Positions 1 to 8,547 of a stretch of DNA of 55,557 nucleotides are shown here, piece by piece (position 1 is the first letter of the stretch; every line of letters begins with the position of its first letter). This DNA is from Blautia sp. GTDB lineage: Bacteria > Bacillota > Clostridia > Lachnospirales > Lachnospiraceae. A program made the translations under genes and the position numbers. The notes beneath the pieces are model-generated. The model was not told the DNA's origin. It searched no databases and saw only the letters and a program-made list of their open reading frames with translations. The stretch is from assembly GCA_029257775.1 (NCBI GenBank), contig JARIAQ010000025.1, positions 1 to 55,557 of the forward strand, given 5' to 3'.

Positions 1-1
1 A

Positions 2-214
2 GTACAGAAACCAGACACAAACAAACCAGTTAGTGGTCAGGTAGTAAAACCAAATACTAATACACAGAAACCAGCAGAGCAGAAGAAAACTGTTGAGCAG
101 ACTAACAATGCAGTAAAGACAGGTGATATGGCTAATGTATTAGGATTAGCAAGTACATCTATCGGTTCTCTGGGGGTAGCACTTCTTGCACTGAAAAGAA
201 AATTTAGAAAATAA
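2..214 (+). CDS. C-terminal end of a cell-wall-anchored surface protein (partial)
   Basis: The gene enters from the left edge, reading in the frame that starts at base 2, and about 70 residues are visible. The first part is a Pro/Thr/Gln/Lys-rich linker typical of wall-spanning regions. It ends in NAVKTGD, then a hydrophobic stretch of about 20 residues, then the basic tail KRKFRK. That order (TG-containing motif, membrane segment, positive tail) is a sortase cell-wall sorting signal, although the motif is VKTGD and lacks the usual LP. The protein's function lies in the missing part. A terminator follows at once. The gene sits on the presumed mobile-element side of the att-like site at 347-367. 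Confidence 0.7.
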   Translation, partial: VQKPDTNKPVSGQVVKPNTNTQKPAEQKKTVEQTNNAVKTGDMANVLGLASTSIGSLGVALLALKRKFRK

Positions 215-228
215 TATATAGTGATTAG

Positions 229-256
229 AAAGGTGGGTTAAGTACACACCTTTTTT
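229..256 (+). terminator. Rho-independent terminator of the surface-protein gene
   Basis: The stem AAAGGTG pairs with CACCTTT around an 11-base loop and runs into six Ts. It lies 15 bases past the stop codon. Confidence 0.7.
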
Positions 257-269
257 AGTATCTAGAGAA

Positions 270-290
270 GTTGTACAAAAGTTGTACAAA
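270..290 (+). repeat. Tandem direct repeat GTTGTACAAA, 11-base period
   Basis: GTTGTACAAA occurs at 270-279 and again at 281-290. Each copy contains the palindrome TTGTACAA, and the 11-base period puts both copies on the same face of the helix. Short tandem repeats beside an att site are typical of integrase arm sites or an excisionase site. That role is inferred from position only. Confidence 0.6.
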
Positions 291-346
291 CCAAACAGGG
301 ATAGCACAAACCTCCTTTCTATGCTACTTTCAGACTATCCACAGAA

Positions 347-367
347 GTTCGATTCCGGTCTGCGGCA
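347..367 (+). other. Isolated tRNA 3' end, probable att site of an integrated element
   Basis: The bases contain the T-loop signature GTTCGATTCC and continue through a T-stem and acceptor strand to CTGCGGCA. The bases upstream do not form the rest of a tRNA: the 5' T-stem strand does not pair, and no anticodon or D arm is present. Tyrosine recombinases often integrate into tRNA 3' ends and leave a duplicate of that end at the far junction. The strong terminator directly downstream looks like the original tRNA terminator, so the element should lie to the left. Confidence 0.6.
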
Positions 368-373
368 TTATTT

Positions 374-411
374 AAAAATATCCTAAACGTTTATGTTTAG
401 GATATTTTTTT
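374..411 (+). terminator. Strong terminator behind the tRNA 3' fragment
   Basis: A perfect 15-base-pair stem (AAAAATATCCTAAAC with its complement) closes a 6-base loop and ends in a T run. No gene in the window needs it, which fits a terminator that served the intact tRNA. Bases 412-495 hold nothing further that I can recognise. Confidence 0.8.
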
Positions 412-495
412 GAATATTTAATTGGAAAATAAAGAATATTATACAAAATAAAAGCTTCAAGCTCTTATAAATTAGGAGTTTGAAGCTTTTCCTAT

Positions 496-1284
496 TTATC
501 TAATAAACTGATAAATATTATAGATATTGACAAAAATAATAATGATCATTAAACCAATGAAAAGTTTGTCCACAGTTTTTTCTTGAATTTTCTTATTTAA
601 GGACCTTCCGGCAATACCTCCAGCAATACCACCTATAACCATAAAGATAAGAGTAGTAATTTCAAAATTAGGAACACTTTTTGTTACAATAGAGGATAAG
701 AAACTGGCTATCTGGGAAAAGAAAATAATATAAAGCGAATTTTCAGCTGCTACTTTTGTTGTCATAGAGAAAAAGAAAAATAAAACAACAAGATTAATTG
801 GACCTCCTCCAATTCCCAAGAAGGAGGAAAGAATACCCAGAAAAATACCAATAAATACACAGGCAATTAAATTTGTCACATGATAAGTTTTAATACGTTC
901 TTTGTATAAAGTGTAGACCAAAGTGCCAACTGTGACAAGCATAAGACAAGCGGCTTGAACAGCACCTACTTTATTTTTATCTGGACTTAAGGAAGAAACA
1001 AAAGAAAACATCCATTTTCCCAGAAGCCCGCCAAGAGCAGCACCTAGAGCTAATGGTAATCCTGTTTTATATTCGATATGTGAGTTACCGCTTAATTTAC
1101 TCTTTATAACAGAGTAGGTAGACATGGATAAGACGGTACATCCAGATAAGAAGCTTATGGTGGCTACATCCATAATCCCAAAAGCATCTAGAACAGGCTT
1201 GATAATTACACCTCCTCCGATGCCGCAAATAGCCCCTATGATAGAGGCAAAAAAACAAATTAGAAAGAAAATTACTAATAACAT
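496..1284 (-). CDS. TSUP (TauE/SafE) family membrane transporter
   Basis: This is an integral membrane protein of about 262 residues, probably exporting or importing sulfite, sulfonate or another small organic anion. Two similar halves each carry a glycine-rich loop (GAICGIGGGVIIKP near the start, SSFLGIGGGPINL in the middle). That duplicated motif defines the TSUP/DUF81 family, and about eight hydrophobic segments are visible. I chose the ATG at 1284 over the upstream in-frame ATG at 1299 because GAGGT lies 6 bases before it. The gene is divergent from a LysR regulator 118 bases away, which probably controls it. The substrate cannot be read from the sequence. Confidence 0.85.
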   Translation of the reverse strand: MLLVIFFLICFFASIIGAICGIGGGVIIKPVLDAFGIMDVATISFLSGCTVLSMSTYSVIKSKLSGNSHIEYKTGLPLALGAALGGLLGKWMFSFVSSLSPDKNKVGAVQAACLMLVTVGTLVYTLYKERIKTYHVTNLIACVFIGIFLGILSSFLGIGGGPINLVVLFFFFSMTTKVAAENSLYIIFFSQIASFLSSIVTKSVPNFEITTLIFMVIGGIAGGIAGRSLNKKIQEKTVDKLFIGLMIIIIFVNIYNIYQFIR

Positions 1285-1402
1285 AATTATACCTCGCATT
1301 TTTTCATATTCTATATTATTTTAGCTTTTTTATAGATATAGAACAATTATTATGTTATTATATTATATATAATAAAAATGATATGTATTTAAAAGGAGAG
1401 AC

Positions 1403-2272
1403 ATGACATTACGACATTTAAAAATATTTTCTGAAGTCTGTCGTTTAGAAAGTATTACTCTTGCTGCGGAAGATATGAATATGGCACAACCAGCAGTGAG
1501 TTATGCTATTCGAGAGCTAGAAGGATATTATGAAACAAAGTTGTTTGATAGGATGAACAGACGATTGTATATTACAGAAGCGGGAAAACAGCTCTTAATT
1601 TATGCAAATTCTATTTTGGCGCAATTTGATGAAGCAAGAGATGTTTTAAGAGATATACAAACAGTAACAAAAGTAAGGGTAGGAACAAATGTTTCTTATG
1701 GAATTAGTCATCTTCCCCAATTAATTGCAAGTTTTAAAAAAGAATATGATCAAATTCCAATTTATACATTGGTAGATAATTCAAGACAGATTGAAGAAAA
1801 ATTAATGAGGAATGATTTGGATTTTGGAATTACAGATTATCCTTCTGATCCACAATTTTTTGTTAGTGTGTCGGTTGGAATTGATAAAATGATAGCAGTT
1901 TGTGCTTCTGATTATCAATTTCAAGGAACTGTAAGTATGAAAGAACTGCTGACAAAACCTCTGCTTTTAAGAGAAGTAGGAAGTGGATCAAGGAATATGG
2001 TAGAGGGATTTTTAAGTAAATATAAACAACAACCAGAAATTGTTATGGAAAGCATTAGTATTCGAAGTTTAATTGAAGCATGTAGTAAAGGTATGGGGAT
2101 ATTGCTGCTTACAAAATCGGTTTTAGAGCCTTATATGGAAAGTCACCATTTAAAAGAAATTAAAATTATAGATGAAAATGTTAAAAGAGAATATTATTTT
2201 GTATATCATAAGAGTAAATTTTTGACGAAAAGCATGAAATGTTTTAAAGAATTTATTATGAAAAGCAGATAG
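1403..2272 (+). CDS. LysR-type transcriptional regulator
   Basis: The 289-residue protein has an N-terminal winged helix-turn-helix (residues 1-60, with MTLRHLKIF, the AAEDMNMAQPAVS recognition region and LFDRMNRR). A LysR substrate-binding domain follows from about residue 90. AAAAGGAGAG lies just before the ATG. LysR proteins usually control a divergent gene and themselves from the shared intergenic region, so the TSUP transporter is the likely target. The AT-rich interval 1320-1400 contains the TTATATATAA-type dyad where it might bind. hflX begins 9 bases after the stop and may be co-transcribed. The inducer is unknown. Confidence 0.9.
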   Translation: MTLRHLKIFSEVCRLESITLAAEDMNMAQPAVSYAIRELEGYYETKLFDRMNRRLYITEAGKQLLIYANSILAQFDEARDVLRDIQTVTKVRVGTNVSYGISHLPQLIASFKKEYDQIPIYTLVDNSRQIEEKLMRNDLDFGITDYPSDPQFFVSVSVGIDKMIAVCASDYQFQGTVSMKELLTKPLLLREVGSGSRNMVEGFLSKYKQQPEIVMESISIRSLIEACSKGMGILLLTKSVLEPYMESHHLKEIKIIDENVKREYYFVYHKSKFLTKSMKCFKEFIMKSR

Positions 2273-2281
2273 GAGAGATTT

Positions 2282-3532
2282 ATGAAATTATATGAGTTAA
2301 AAGAGGAACAGGAACGAGTGATTTTGATAGGCGTACAGACTAGAGACAATGATGATACAGAGGATTCGTTGGATGAGTTAAAAGAATTAGTTAAAACTGC
2401 AGGGGCAGAAGTTTTGGGGACTATTATACAAGCCAGAGATAGTATACATCCAGGATATTATGTGGGGACAGGGAAACTAGAAGAAATTCGAATGATGATT
2501 GATGGGTATGGAGCCACAGGTATTGTTTGTGATGATGAATTATCACCTTCACAGATCAATAATCTTGAAAGAGAACTGCAGTGTAAAATTATGGATAGAA
2601 CTATGGTGATATTAGATATTTTTGCTGCAAGAGCCAATACCAGTGAAGGAAAAATACAGGTAGAATTGGCTCAGCTTCGATATAGAGCAGCACGTTTAAC
2701 AGGATTTGGAAGTTCTATGTCAAGGCTTGGAGGAGGGATTGGAACAAGAGGTCCTGGAGAAAAAAAGCTGGAAATGGATAGACGTTTAATTAAACTTAGA
2801 ATTTCACAGTTAAAAAAAGACTTGGAACAGGTAAAACGCCATAGACAGATTTTACGTGAGGGAAGAAGTAGAGAAAATATTATGACAGCGGCTATTGTAG
2901 GATATACAAATGCAGGAAAATCCACATTGTTAAATCAATTGACAGATGCTACCGTATTAGAGGAAGACAAACTTTTTGCTACTTTAGATCCTACTACCAG
3001 AATTTTGGAATTATCAGGAAAACAAAGACTTTATCTTACAGATACTGTAGGTTTTATCAGAAAACTTCCTCATCATTTAATTGAGGCATTTAAGAGTACA
3101 TTGGAAGAAGCCAAGTATGCAGATTTTATTATTCATGTGGTAGATGCGTCTAATCCACAAAGAGAAAAACAAATGTTTGTGGTATACGAAACACTTCAAG
3201 AGTTAGGTGTGGAAAATAAGAAAATAGTCACATTATTCAATAAACAAGATAAACTTCAAGAAGCAGAAGCTATAAGAGATTTTAAAGCAGATTATATTGT
3301 TAAAACAGCAATAAAAATGGGCCAAGGCTTAGAAGAATTAAGGGAAGTTTTAGAAAGAATATTGGCAGAAAACCAAATATATTTGGAAAGAATTTTAAAT
3401 TATGAAGAAGCAGGACAGATACAACTTATTCGAAAATATGGACAGCTAATTTCAGAAGAATATACAGATAGAGGAATTGAAATAAAAGCGAAAGTTCCCC
3501 TAAATATATATGGAAAAATTGGAGGAAAATAA
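2282..3532 (+). CDS. hflX: GTPase HflX
   Basis: HflX binds the large ribosomal subunit and splits stalled or stress-idled 70S ribosomes using GTP. The 416-residue protein has the HflX N-domain (about 1-195, with GGIGTRGPGE at 151-160). The G domain follows, with P-loop GYTNAGKSTL at 207-216, the switch-II DTVGF motif and the NKQD specificity motif. Length and domain order match the family. It starts 9 bases after the LysR gene with GGAGAG in front, and a strong bidirectional terminator follows. Confidence 0.95.
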   Translation: MKLYELKEEQERVILIGVQTRDNDDTEDSLDELKELVKTAGAEVLGTIIQARDSIHPGYYVGTGKLEEIRMMIDGYGATGIVCDDELSPSQINNLERELQCKIMDRTMVILDIFAARANTSEGKIQVELAQLRYRAARLTGFGSSMSRLGGGIGTRGPGEKKLEMDRRLIKLRISQLKKDLEQVKRHRQILREGRSRENIMTAAIVGYTNAGKSTLLNQLTDATVLEEDKLFATLDPTTRILELSGKQRLYLTDTVGFIRKLPHHLIEAFKSTLEEAKYADFIIHVVDASNPQREKQMFVVYETLQELGVENKKIVTLFNKQDKLQEAEAIRDFKADYIVKTAIKMGQGLEELREVLERILAENQIYLERILNYEEAGQIQLIRKYGQLISEEYTDRGIEIKAKVPLNIYGKIGGK

Positions 3533-3537
3533 AAAGA

Positions 3538-3582
3538 AACTATTGCATTCATAAACGTCATGATAGAATGCAATAGTTTTTT
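3538..3582. terminator. Bidirectional terminator between hflX and argG
   Basis: AACTATTGCATTC pairs perfectly with GAATGCAATAGTT around a 15-base loop. A T run follows on the plus strand and A-rich sequence precedes it, so it can serve the convergent genes hflX and argG. Confidence 0.8.
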
Positions 3583-3592
3583 TATTTAAAAA

Positions 3593-4819
3593 TTATTTCT
3601 TTTCTTTTGTAGCTTCTGCCATTTTCATAGCGCGTACTTTTAATGGAAGTCCAAATAAAGTAATAAATCCATCTGCGTCATGGTGATCGTATAAATCACC
3701 TGTTGTAAAGGAGGCAAGAGACTCATTGTATAGGCTATAAGGAGAAGTTGTACCAGCTTTTATGATATTTCCTTTATAAAGTTTTAATTTTACTTCTCCG
3801 GTAACATATTCTTGTGTGCTTTCTACAAATGCTTGAATAGCTTCACGCAAAGGTGTGAACCATTTTCCTTCGTAAACAATTTGTGCGAATTGGCTTCCTA
3901 ATTTCTTTTTCATTTCCATAGTATCACGATCTAAAATTAATTCTTCCAACTGGGCATGGGCTTCCATAAGAATTGTACCACCGGGAGTTTCATAGACTCC
4001 ACGGGACTTCATACCGACGACGCGATTTTCTACGATATCAATAATTCCAATGCCATTTGCACCACCTAACTCATTTAACTTAGTAATAATCTCGGATACC
4101 TTCATTGTTTTCCCATTTAAGGCAGTAGGAATCCCTTTTTCAAAAGTGAGAGAAATTTCTGTTTCCTTATCAGGTGCTTTCTGTGGAGTTACACCAAGAA
4201 CCAGTAAATGTTCGTAATTAGGTTCTGTAGCAGGATCTTCCAGTTCTAAGCCTTCATGGCTGATGTGCCACAAGTTTCGATCACGGCTATAGCTGTTGCT
4301 CATATGAAATGGAAGGTTAATACCATGTGCCTTACAATACTCCATTTCATCTTCACGAGATTGCATGGTCCATACATCTGTCATACGCCATGGAGCAATA
4401 ATCTTTAAATCGGGAGCAAGAGCTTTAATACCTAATTCAAAACGAATTTGATCATTTCCTTTTCCAGTAGCACCATGACAAATAGCTACAGCACCTTCTT
4501 TTCTAGCAATTTCCACTAATTTTTTGGCAATGGGCGGACGAGCCATAGAAGTACCTAATAAATACTTATTTTCATAAACGGCACCTGCCTGAACACAGGG
4601 AACAATATAATCATCACAAAATTCATCGACAATATCTTCAATATATAGTTTAGAAGCACCTGATAAAGCCGCACGTTCTTCTAAACCATCTAATTCTGAA
4701 CCTTGTCCACAATTTATGCAACAGCAGATGACATCATAATCAAAATTTTCCTTTAACCATGGAATAAGAGCAGTGGTATCTAAGCCGCCAGAATATGCTA
4801 AAATGACTTTTTCTTTCAT
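3593..4819 (-). CDS. argG: Argininosuccinate synthase
   Basis: This enzyme joins citrulline and aspartate with ATP to form argininosuccinate, the penultimate step of arginine synthesis. The N-terminus has the PP-loop motif AYSGGLDTT, and ATGKGNDQ and [12 protein letters not shown] follow as in the family. At 408 residues it is full length. GGGAGGA lies 7 bases before the ATG, and a good promoter lies at 4854-4882. argH is not adjacent. carAB at 36228-40498 supplies carbamoyl phosphate to the same pathway. Confidence 0.97.
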   Translation of the reverse strand: MKEKVILAYSGGLDTTALIPWLKENFDYDVICCCINCGQGSELDGLEERAALSGASKLYIEDIVDEFCDDYIVPCVQAGAVYENKYLLGTSMARPPIAKKLVEIARKEGAVAICHGATGKGNDQIRFELGIKALAPDLKIIAPWRMTDVWTMQSREDEMEYCKAHGINLPFHMSNSYSRDRNLWHISHEGLELEDPATEPNYEHLLVLGVTPQKAPDKETEISLTFEKGIPTALNGKTMKVSEIITKLNELGGANGIGIIDIVENRVVGMKSRGVYETPGGTILMEAHAQLEELILDRDTMEMKKKLGSQFAQIVYEGKWFTPLREAIQAFVESTQEYVTGEVKLKLYKGNIIKAGTTSPYSLYNESLASFTTGDLYDHHDADGFITLFGLPLKVRAMKMAEATKEKK

Positions 4820-4853
4820 AATTTAATCCTCCCAAGATTTATTTTATGAATAT

Positions 4854-4882
4854 AATATACAATAAAATAAATAATTATGCAA
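4854..4882 (-). promoter_or_regulatory. argG promoter with a possible arginine-repressor site
   Basis: On the minus strand, TTGCAT and TATATT are separated by 17 bases, which is a sigma-A type promoter. The dyad TGAATATAATATACA (4847-4861) overlaps the -10 box. It resembles an ARG box (TGAAT-N4-ATTCA) but has one mismatch and a 5-base spacer, so ArgR control is only a suggestion. Confidence 0.55.
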
Positions 4883-5016
4883 TAGTTTTTTAGAAAAACT
4901 TAGTAAAATAGTAAAAATAAAGAATAAATATGCATAACATATATGAAAAGAGAAAAGGAATAGAAAAAGAAATAATGGTAAAAATATAATGGAAAAACCA
5001 ATGGAGGAAAGGAAAA

Positions 5017-5451
5017 ATGTGGGGAATTTTAATTGCATTATTATCAGGAACACTTATGAGCATTCAGGGGATTTTTAATACTGAACTGACAAAACAGACA
5101 AGTTTGTGGGTTTCTACAGGTTGGGTTCAAATTTCTGCATTTTTAGTTTGTGTAGTTGCTTGGATATTTACAGGACGCCAGTCGGTGGAATCTTTACTGA
5201 AAGTAGAAAATAAGTATATACTTCTTGGCGGTGTAATTGGTGCTTTTATTACTATAACAGTAATTCAAAGCATGTCTTCTCTTGGACCTGCAAAGGCAGC
5301 AATGCTTATTGTAATTGCACAAATTGTAGTAGCATATATCATTGAAACTTTAGGGATATTTGGTGTGGAAAAAGTAGATTTTCAATGGAGAAAACTTTTG
5401 GGAATGGGAATTGCAATTATTGGCATTATTATTTTTAAATGGGAAAAATAG
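5017..5451 (+). CDS. DMT-type small membrane protein (DUF606/YdcZ-like)
   Basis: The 144-residue protein is almost entirely hydrophobic, with about five membrane segments. It begins GILIALLSGTLMSIQGIFNT, a pattern I associate with the DUF606/YdcZ group of half-size drug/metabolite-type transporters, which often work as pairs. No partner gene is adjacent. The ribosome site is GGAGGAAAGG before the ATG, and a terminator follows. The substrate is unknown. Confidence 0.75.
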   Translation: MWGILIALLSGTLMSIQGIFNTELTKQTSLWVSTGWVQISAFLVCVVAWIFTGRQSVESLLKVENKYILLGGVIGAFITITVIQSMSSLGPAKAAMLIVIAQIVVAYIIETLGIFGVEKVDFQWRKLLGMGIAIIGIIIFKWEK

Positions 5452-5453
5452 AC

Positions 5454-5485
5454 AAAAACAGCCGGGTGTTTACGGCTGTTTTTTT
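5454..5485 (+). terminator. Terminator after the DMT-type gene
   Basis: AAACAGCCG pairs with CGGCTGTTT around GGTGTTTA and is followed by a run of Ts. Confidence 0.85.
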
Positions 5486-5627
5486 GATTGCAGGAATAAT
5501 GGAATGGTGTTATACTAAAGTCACATTTCAAATAAACAAATCGGTGTTTCTGCCGTAATACCCATAAAATGTATGAGAACATAATAAAATTTATGTATTT
5601 TTTAGAAAAGAAGTTATCAATTTGATA

Positions 5628-5656
5628 TTGTAAAGAGATTGCAAATTCGTTACAAT
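5628..5656 (+). promoter_or_regulatory. Promoter of the comEA operon
   Basis: TTGTAA and TACAAT are separated by exactly 17 bases, 54 bases before the comEA start. The rest of the interval 5486-5710 shows no gene. Confidence 0.6.
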
Positions 5657-5710
5657 AGACGTAGTTGTATAGAAGTCTTTTTACAATTTTTGTAAAGGAG
5701 ACAATGTATA

Positions 5711-6319
5711 ATGAAAATAAGAAATATATTCTTTATAGTACTTGTAGGCATAACATGTCTTAGTTTTACCTCTTGTAAGGTTCCAAAAGAGGAACCTGTT
5801 GTAATAGAGCAAGCAGAGGAGTCTTCGGAAGAACAAAAAGAACAGTTAAAACCAGAGGAAGATTCTGTACCAGAGGAAGCTTGGATATGGGTCGACATCA
5901 GTGGGGCAGTTCATTCACCAGGGGTATATTGCCTAAAGCAGGGTTCTAGAGTATTTGAAGCTGTTGAGGAAGCAGGCGGCTTTTTGGAAAATGCGGATAC
6001 AACAGGAATTAATCAGGCATCTATTTTGTCTGATGGAGAAAAACTTCAAATTTATACAATAGAAGAAGTGGAGCAAATGGAAATACAGCCGGAAAATTTT
6101 TCTGTTTCAAGGGAAAACACAGAGGCCAAAGTCAATATAAATACAGCTGATTTGGCAGAGCTTCAGCAGATTCCAGGCGTAGGAGAAAAAAAGGCACAGT
6201 CTATTATGGAATATCGGGCATCAAAAGGAAAATTTCAAAGTATTGAACAGCTTCAAGAAGTACCAGGGATTAAAGGAAAAACATTTGATAAGGTTAAGGA
6301 TTACATAACAGTTAAATAA
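5711..6319 (+). CDS. comEA: ComEA-family competence DNA-binding protein
   Basis: ComEA binds incoming double-stranded DNA outside the membrane and passes it to the ComEC channel. The 202-residue protein has an N-terminal hydrophobic segment ending in FTSC (Cys22), so it may be lipid-anchored rather than held by a plain membrane helix. An SLBB domain follows at about 57-115 (VDISGAVHSPGVY), then a double helix-hairpin-helix DNA-binding domain at about 142-202 (VNINTADLAELQQIPGVG). AAGGAG lies 10 bases before the ATG. comEC lies 3.1 kb downstream, separated by three regulatory or envelope genes. Confidence 0.9.
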   Translation: MKIRNIFFIVLVGITCLSFTSCKVPKEEPVVIEQAEESSEEQKEQLKPEEDSVPEEAWIWVDISGAVHSPGVYCLKQGSRVFEAVEEAGGFLENADTTGINQASILSDGEKLQIYTIEEVEQMEIQPENFSVSRENTEAKVNINTADLAELQQIPGVGEKKAQSIMEYRASKGKFQSIEQLQEVPGIKGKTFDKVKDYITVK

Positions 6320-6330
6320 GGAGAATATAG

Positions 6331-7020
6331 ATGAGTAAACGCGTATTAGTAGTTGATGATGAAAAATTAATTGTAAAAGGAATACGTTTTAGTCTAGAGC
6401 AGGAGGGTATGGAAGTAGATTGTGCTTATGATGGAGAGGAAGCCTTAGAAAAAGCTAAAGAAAAAGAATATGATATGATTCTTTTAGATATTATGCTTCC
6501 AAAACTTACTGGACTAGAAGTCTGTCAGCAAATTAGAGAATTTTCATCTGTTCCCATTATTATGCTAACTGCAAAAGGGGAAGATATGGATAAAATTTTG
6601 GGACTTGAATATGGTGCGGATGATTATATTACAAAGCCTTTTAATATTTTAGAAGTAAAGGCACGTATTAAAGCTATTATGCGAAGAATGCATAAAGAAG
6701 AAGCAAAAGAAAATTTTGGAAAAACACTGGTATTAGGAGAACTAAAGCTGGATTGCGAAGGTAGAAGAGTATTTATTGCAGGTAAAGAAATCAATCTTAC
6801 GGCAAAAGAATTTGATGTATTGGAGCTTTTGGCGAAAAATCCAAACAAAGTATATAGTAGAGAGAATCTCTTGAATTTAGTGTGGGGATATGAGTACCCA
6901 GGTGATGTGCGTACTGTTGATGTACATATCAGGCGTTTAAGAGAAAAAATAGAAGCTGTTCCAAGTGATCCAAAGTATGTTCATACAAAATGGGGAATTG
7001 GATATTATTTTCAAGGTTAA
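6331..7020 (+). CDS. OmpR/PhoB-family response regulator
   Basis: The 229-residue DNA-binding regulator has a receiver domain (1-120) with the acidic pair D9/D10, phospho-acceptor D53 (LLDIMLP), T80 and K102 (TKPFN). A winged-helix effector domain follows (about 128-229, with RTVDVHIRRLREK). The partner kinase is the next gene but one feature downstream, after a hairpin terminator. It starts 11 bases after comEA with AAGGAG, so it is probably in the same transcript. It resembles WalR/PhoP-type regulators, but the target genes cannot be told. Confidence 0.93.
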   Translation: MSKRVLVVDDEKLIVKGIRFSLEQEGMEVDCAYDGEEALEKAKEKEYDMILLDIMLPKLTGLEVCQQIREFSSVPIIMLTAKGEDMDKILGLEYGADDYITKPFNILEVKARIKAIMRRMHKEEAKENFGKTLVLGELKLDCEGRRVFIAGKEINLTAKEFDVLELLAKNPNKVYSRENLLNLVWGYEYPGDVRTVDVHIRRLREKIEAVPSDPKYVHTKWGIGYYFQG

Positions 7021-7026
7021 AATAAC

Positions 7027-7064
7027 GCCGCAGTAGATAAAAGCTATTGCGGCACTTCTTTTTT
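7027..7064 (+). terminator. Hairpin terminator or attenuator between regulator and kinase
   Basis: GCCGCAGTAG pairs with CTATTGCGGC (one G-U pair) around a 7-base loop, and six Ts follow five bases later. It would lower expression of the kinase relative to the regulator. Confidence 0.7.
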
Positions 7065-7105
7065 GAGAGATTCAAAAAGAAACCTATGTATATAGTGAGG
7101 AAGTT

Positions 7106-8536
7106 ATGATGAAGATAAAGACAAAACTGTTGTTTTTAAAAAGTCTCAGATTTCGAGTTATGATACTTCTGGTTATTATCGGAATTTTACCATGTATTAT
7201 TGCGGAAAGTGTGATTGTAAATAGTTATGAGAATCGCGCAGTAGAATTGAAAAATATAAGTGTAAAAAATCAATGTGATATTTTGGGCAAACAACTTATG
7301 AAAGAATCTTATTTGAAATATCCTCAATCAGAAGTTATTAATAGTGAATTAGCTATGTTTTCTTCTGTTTTCAGTGGGAGAATTTTAGTAATTAACAGAG
7401 ACGGGCGTATTATAAAAGATACGTATGATATTGATGAGGGAAAATATGTTTTATCAGAAGCAGTACTTAAGTGCTTTGAAGGGGAAAATACAGGATATTA
7501 TGATAAAGAGAATTGTTATATTGTGCAGACGGTTCCCTTGAAAAATATAGGTCAGAAGCAAGTAGAAGGTGTTATGCTTATTAGCATTTCTACAAGTGAT
7601 ATTAAAGATAGTATAGCAATATTAAGACATAGAGCAAATTTATTGCTTTTAATTATTTGTGTGTTTGTTTTGATTTTAGGATTTGTGTGGTCGAAAACAT
7701 TAGTCCGTCCTTTTGCACGAGTTGGAAAAGCAATAGAGGAATTGACAGATGGATATTTAGATGAAGAAATTTCTGTACCGGATTATACGGAAACAGAAAT
7801 GATTAGTAGCGTTTTTAATAAAATGTTGAAGAAAATGAAAGTTTTAGATGATTCTAGACAGGAATTTGTGGCAAATGTATCCCATGAGTTAAAAACACCT
7901 ATGACTTCTATTAAAGTCCTTGCAGATTCTTTAGCAGGACAGGAAAATGTGCCAGTAGAGTTGTATAAAGAATTTATGCAGGATATTGCGGTGGAGATTG
8001 ACAGAGAAAATAAAATTATTACAGATTTATTGTCTTTAGTAAAGATGGATAAAAAAGCATCGGAACTTAATATTGAGAAAGTTAATATTAATGAACTGAT
8101 GGAGAATATTTTGAAAAGACTGAAACCTATTGCAGATACGAAGAAAGTAGAATTGGTTTTGGAGAGTTATCGCCCCATTGTAGCAGAGGTTGATGAGGTA
8201 AAGCTAAGTTTAGCTTTGTCAAATTTGGTAGAAAATGGAATCAAATATAATATAGAAGATGGTTGGGTACATGTGACTTTAAATGCAGATCATAAGTATT
8301 TCTATATTTCTGTAGAAGATTCAGGAATTGGGATACCACAGGAATCGGTAGATCGTATTTTTGAGAGGTTTTATCGTGTAGATAAATCTCATTCAAGAGA
8401 AATTGGAGGAACAGGTTTAGGACTTGCCATTACTAGGAATGCAATTGTTATGCATAGAGGAGCAATTAAGGTAAAAAGTGAAGAACATAAAGGAACAACG
8501 TTTTCAGTTAGAATTCCATTAAATTATATTGGATAG
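7106..8536 (+). CDS. Sensor histidine kinase
   Basis: The 476-residue membrane kinase is the partner of the regulator at 6331. The order is a membrane helix (about 18-38), an extracellular sensor region of about 140 residues, a second membrane helix (about 178-197), HAMP, a HisKA domain with phospho-acceptor His260 (ANVSHELKTPMTSIK), and a HATPase domain (N box LVENGIKYN, G1 DSGIGIP, F box RFYRVDKSHS, G2 GGTGLGLAI). The architecture matches PhoR/WalK-like kinases without a cytoplasmic PAS domain. Two ATGs are adjacent at the start and either could be used. The signal is unknown. Confidence 0.93.
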   Translation: MMKIKTKLLFLKSLRFRVMILLVIIGILPCIIAESVIVNSYENRAVELKNISVKNQCDILGKQLMKESYLKYPQSEVINSELAMFSSVFSGRILVINRDGRIIKDTYDIDEGKYVLSEAVLKCFEGENTGYYDKENCYIVQTVPLKNIGQKQVEGVMLISISTSDIKDSIAILRHRANLLLLIICVFVLILGFVWSKTLVRPFARVGKAIEELTDGYLDEEISVPDYTETEMISSVFNKMLKKMKVLDDSRQEFVANVSHELKTPMTSIKVLADSLAGQENVPVELYKEFMQDIAVEIDRENKIITDLLSLVKMDKKASELNIEKVNINELMENILKRLKPIADTKKVELVLESYRPIVAEVDEVKLSLALSNLVENGIKYNIEDGWVHVTLNADHKYFYISVEDSGIGIPQESVDRIFERFYRVDKSHSREIGGTGLGLAITRNAIVMHRGAIKVKSEEHKGTTFSVRIPLNYIG

Positions 8537-8547
8537 GAGGTATATCG

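Noticed and set aside
345-367. A complete tRNA gene at the left edge
   Set aside because: Only the T-loop and 3' acceptor strand are present. The upstream bases do not pair and there is no anticodon arm.
5486-5710. Riboswitch or T-box in the comEA leader
   Set aside because: Apart from a promoter and the ribosome site I find no conserved core or terminator/antiterminator pair.
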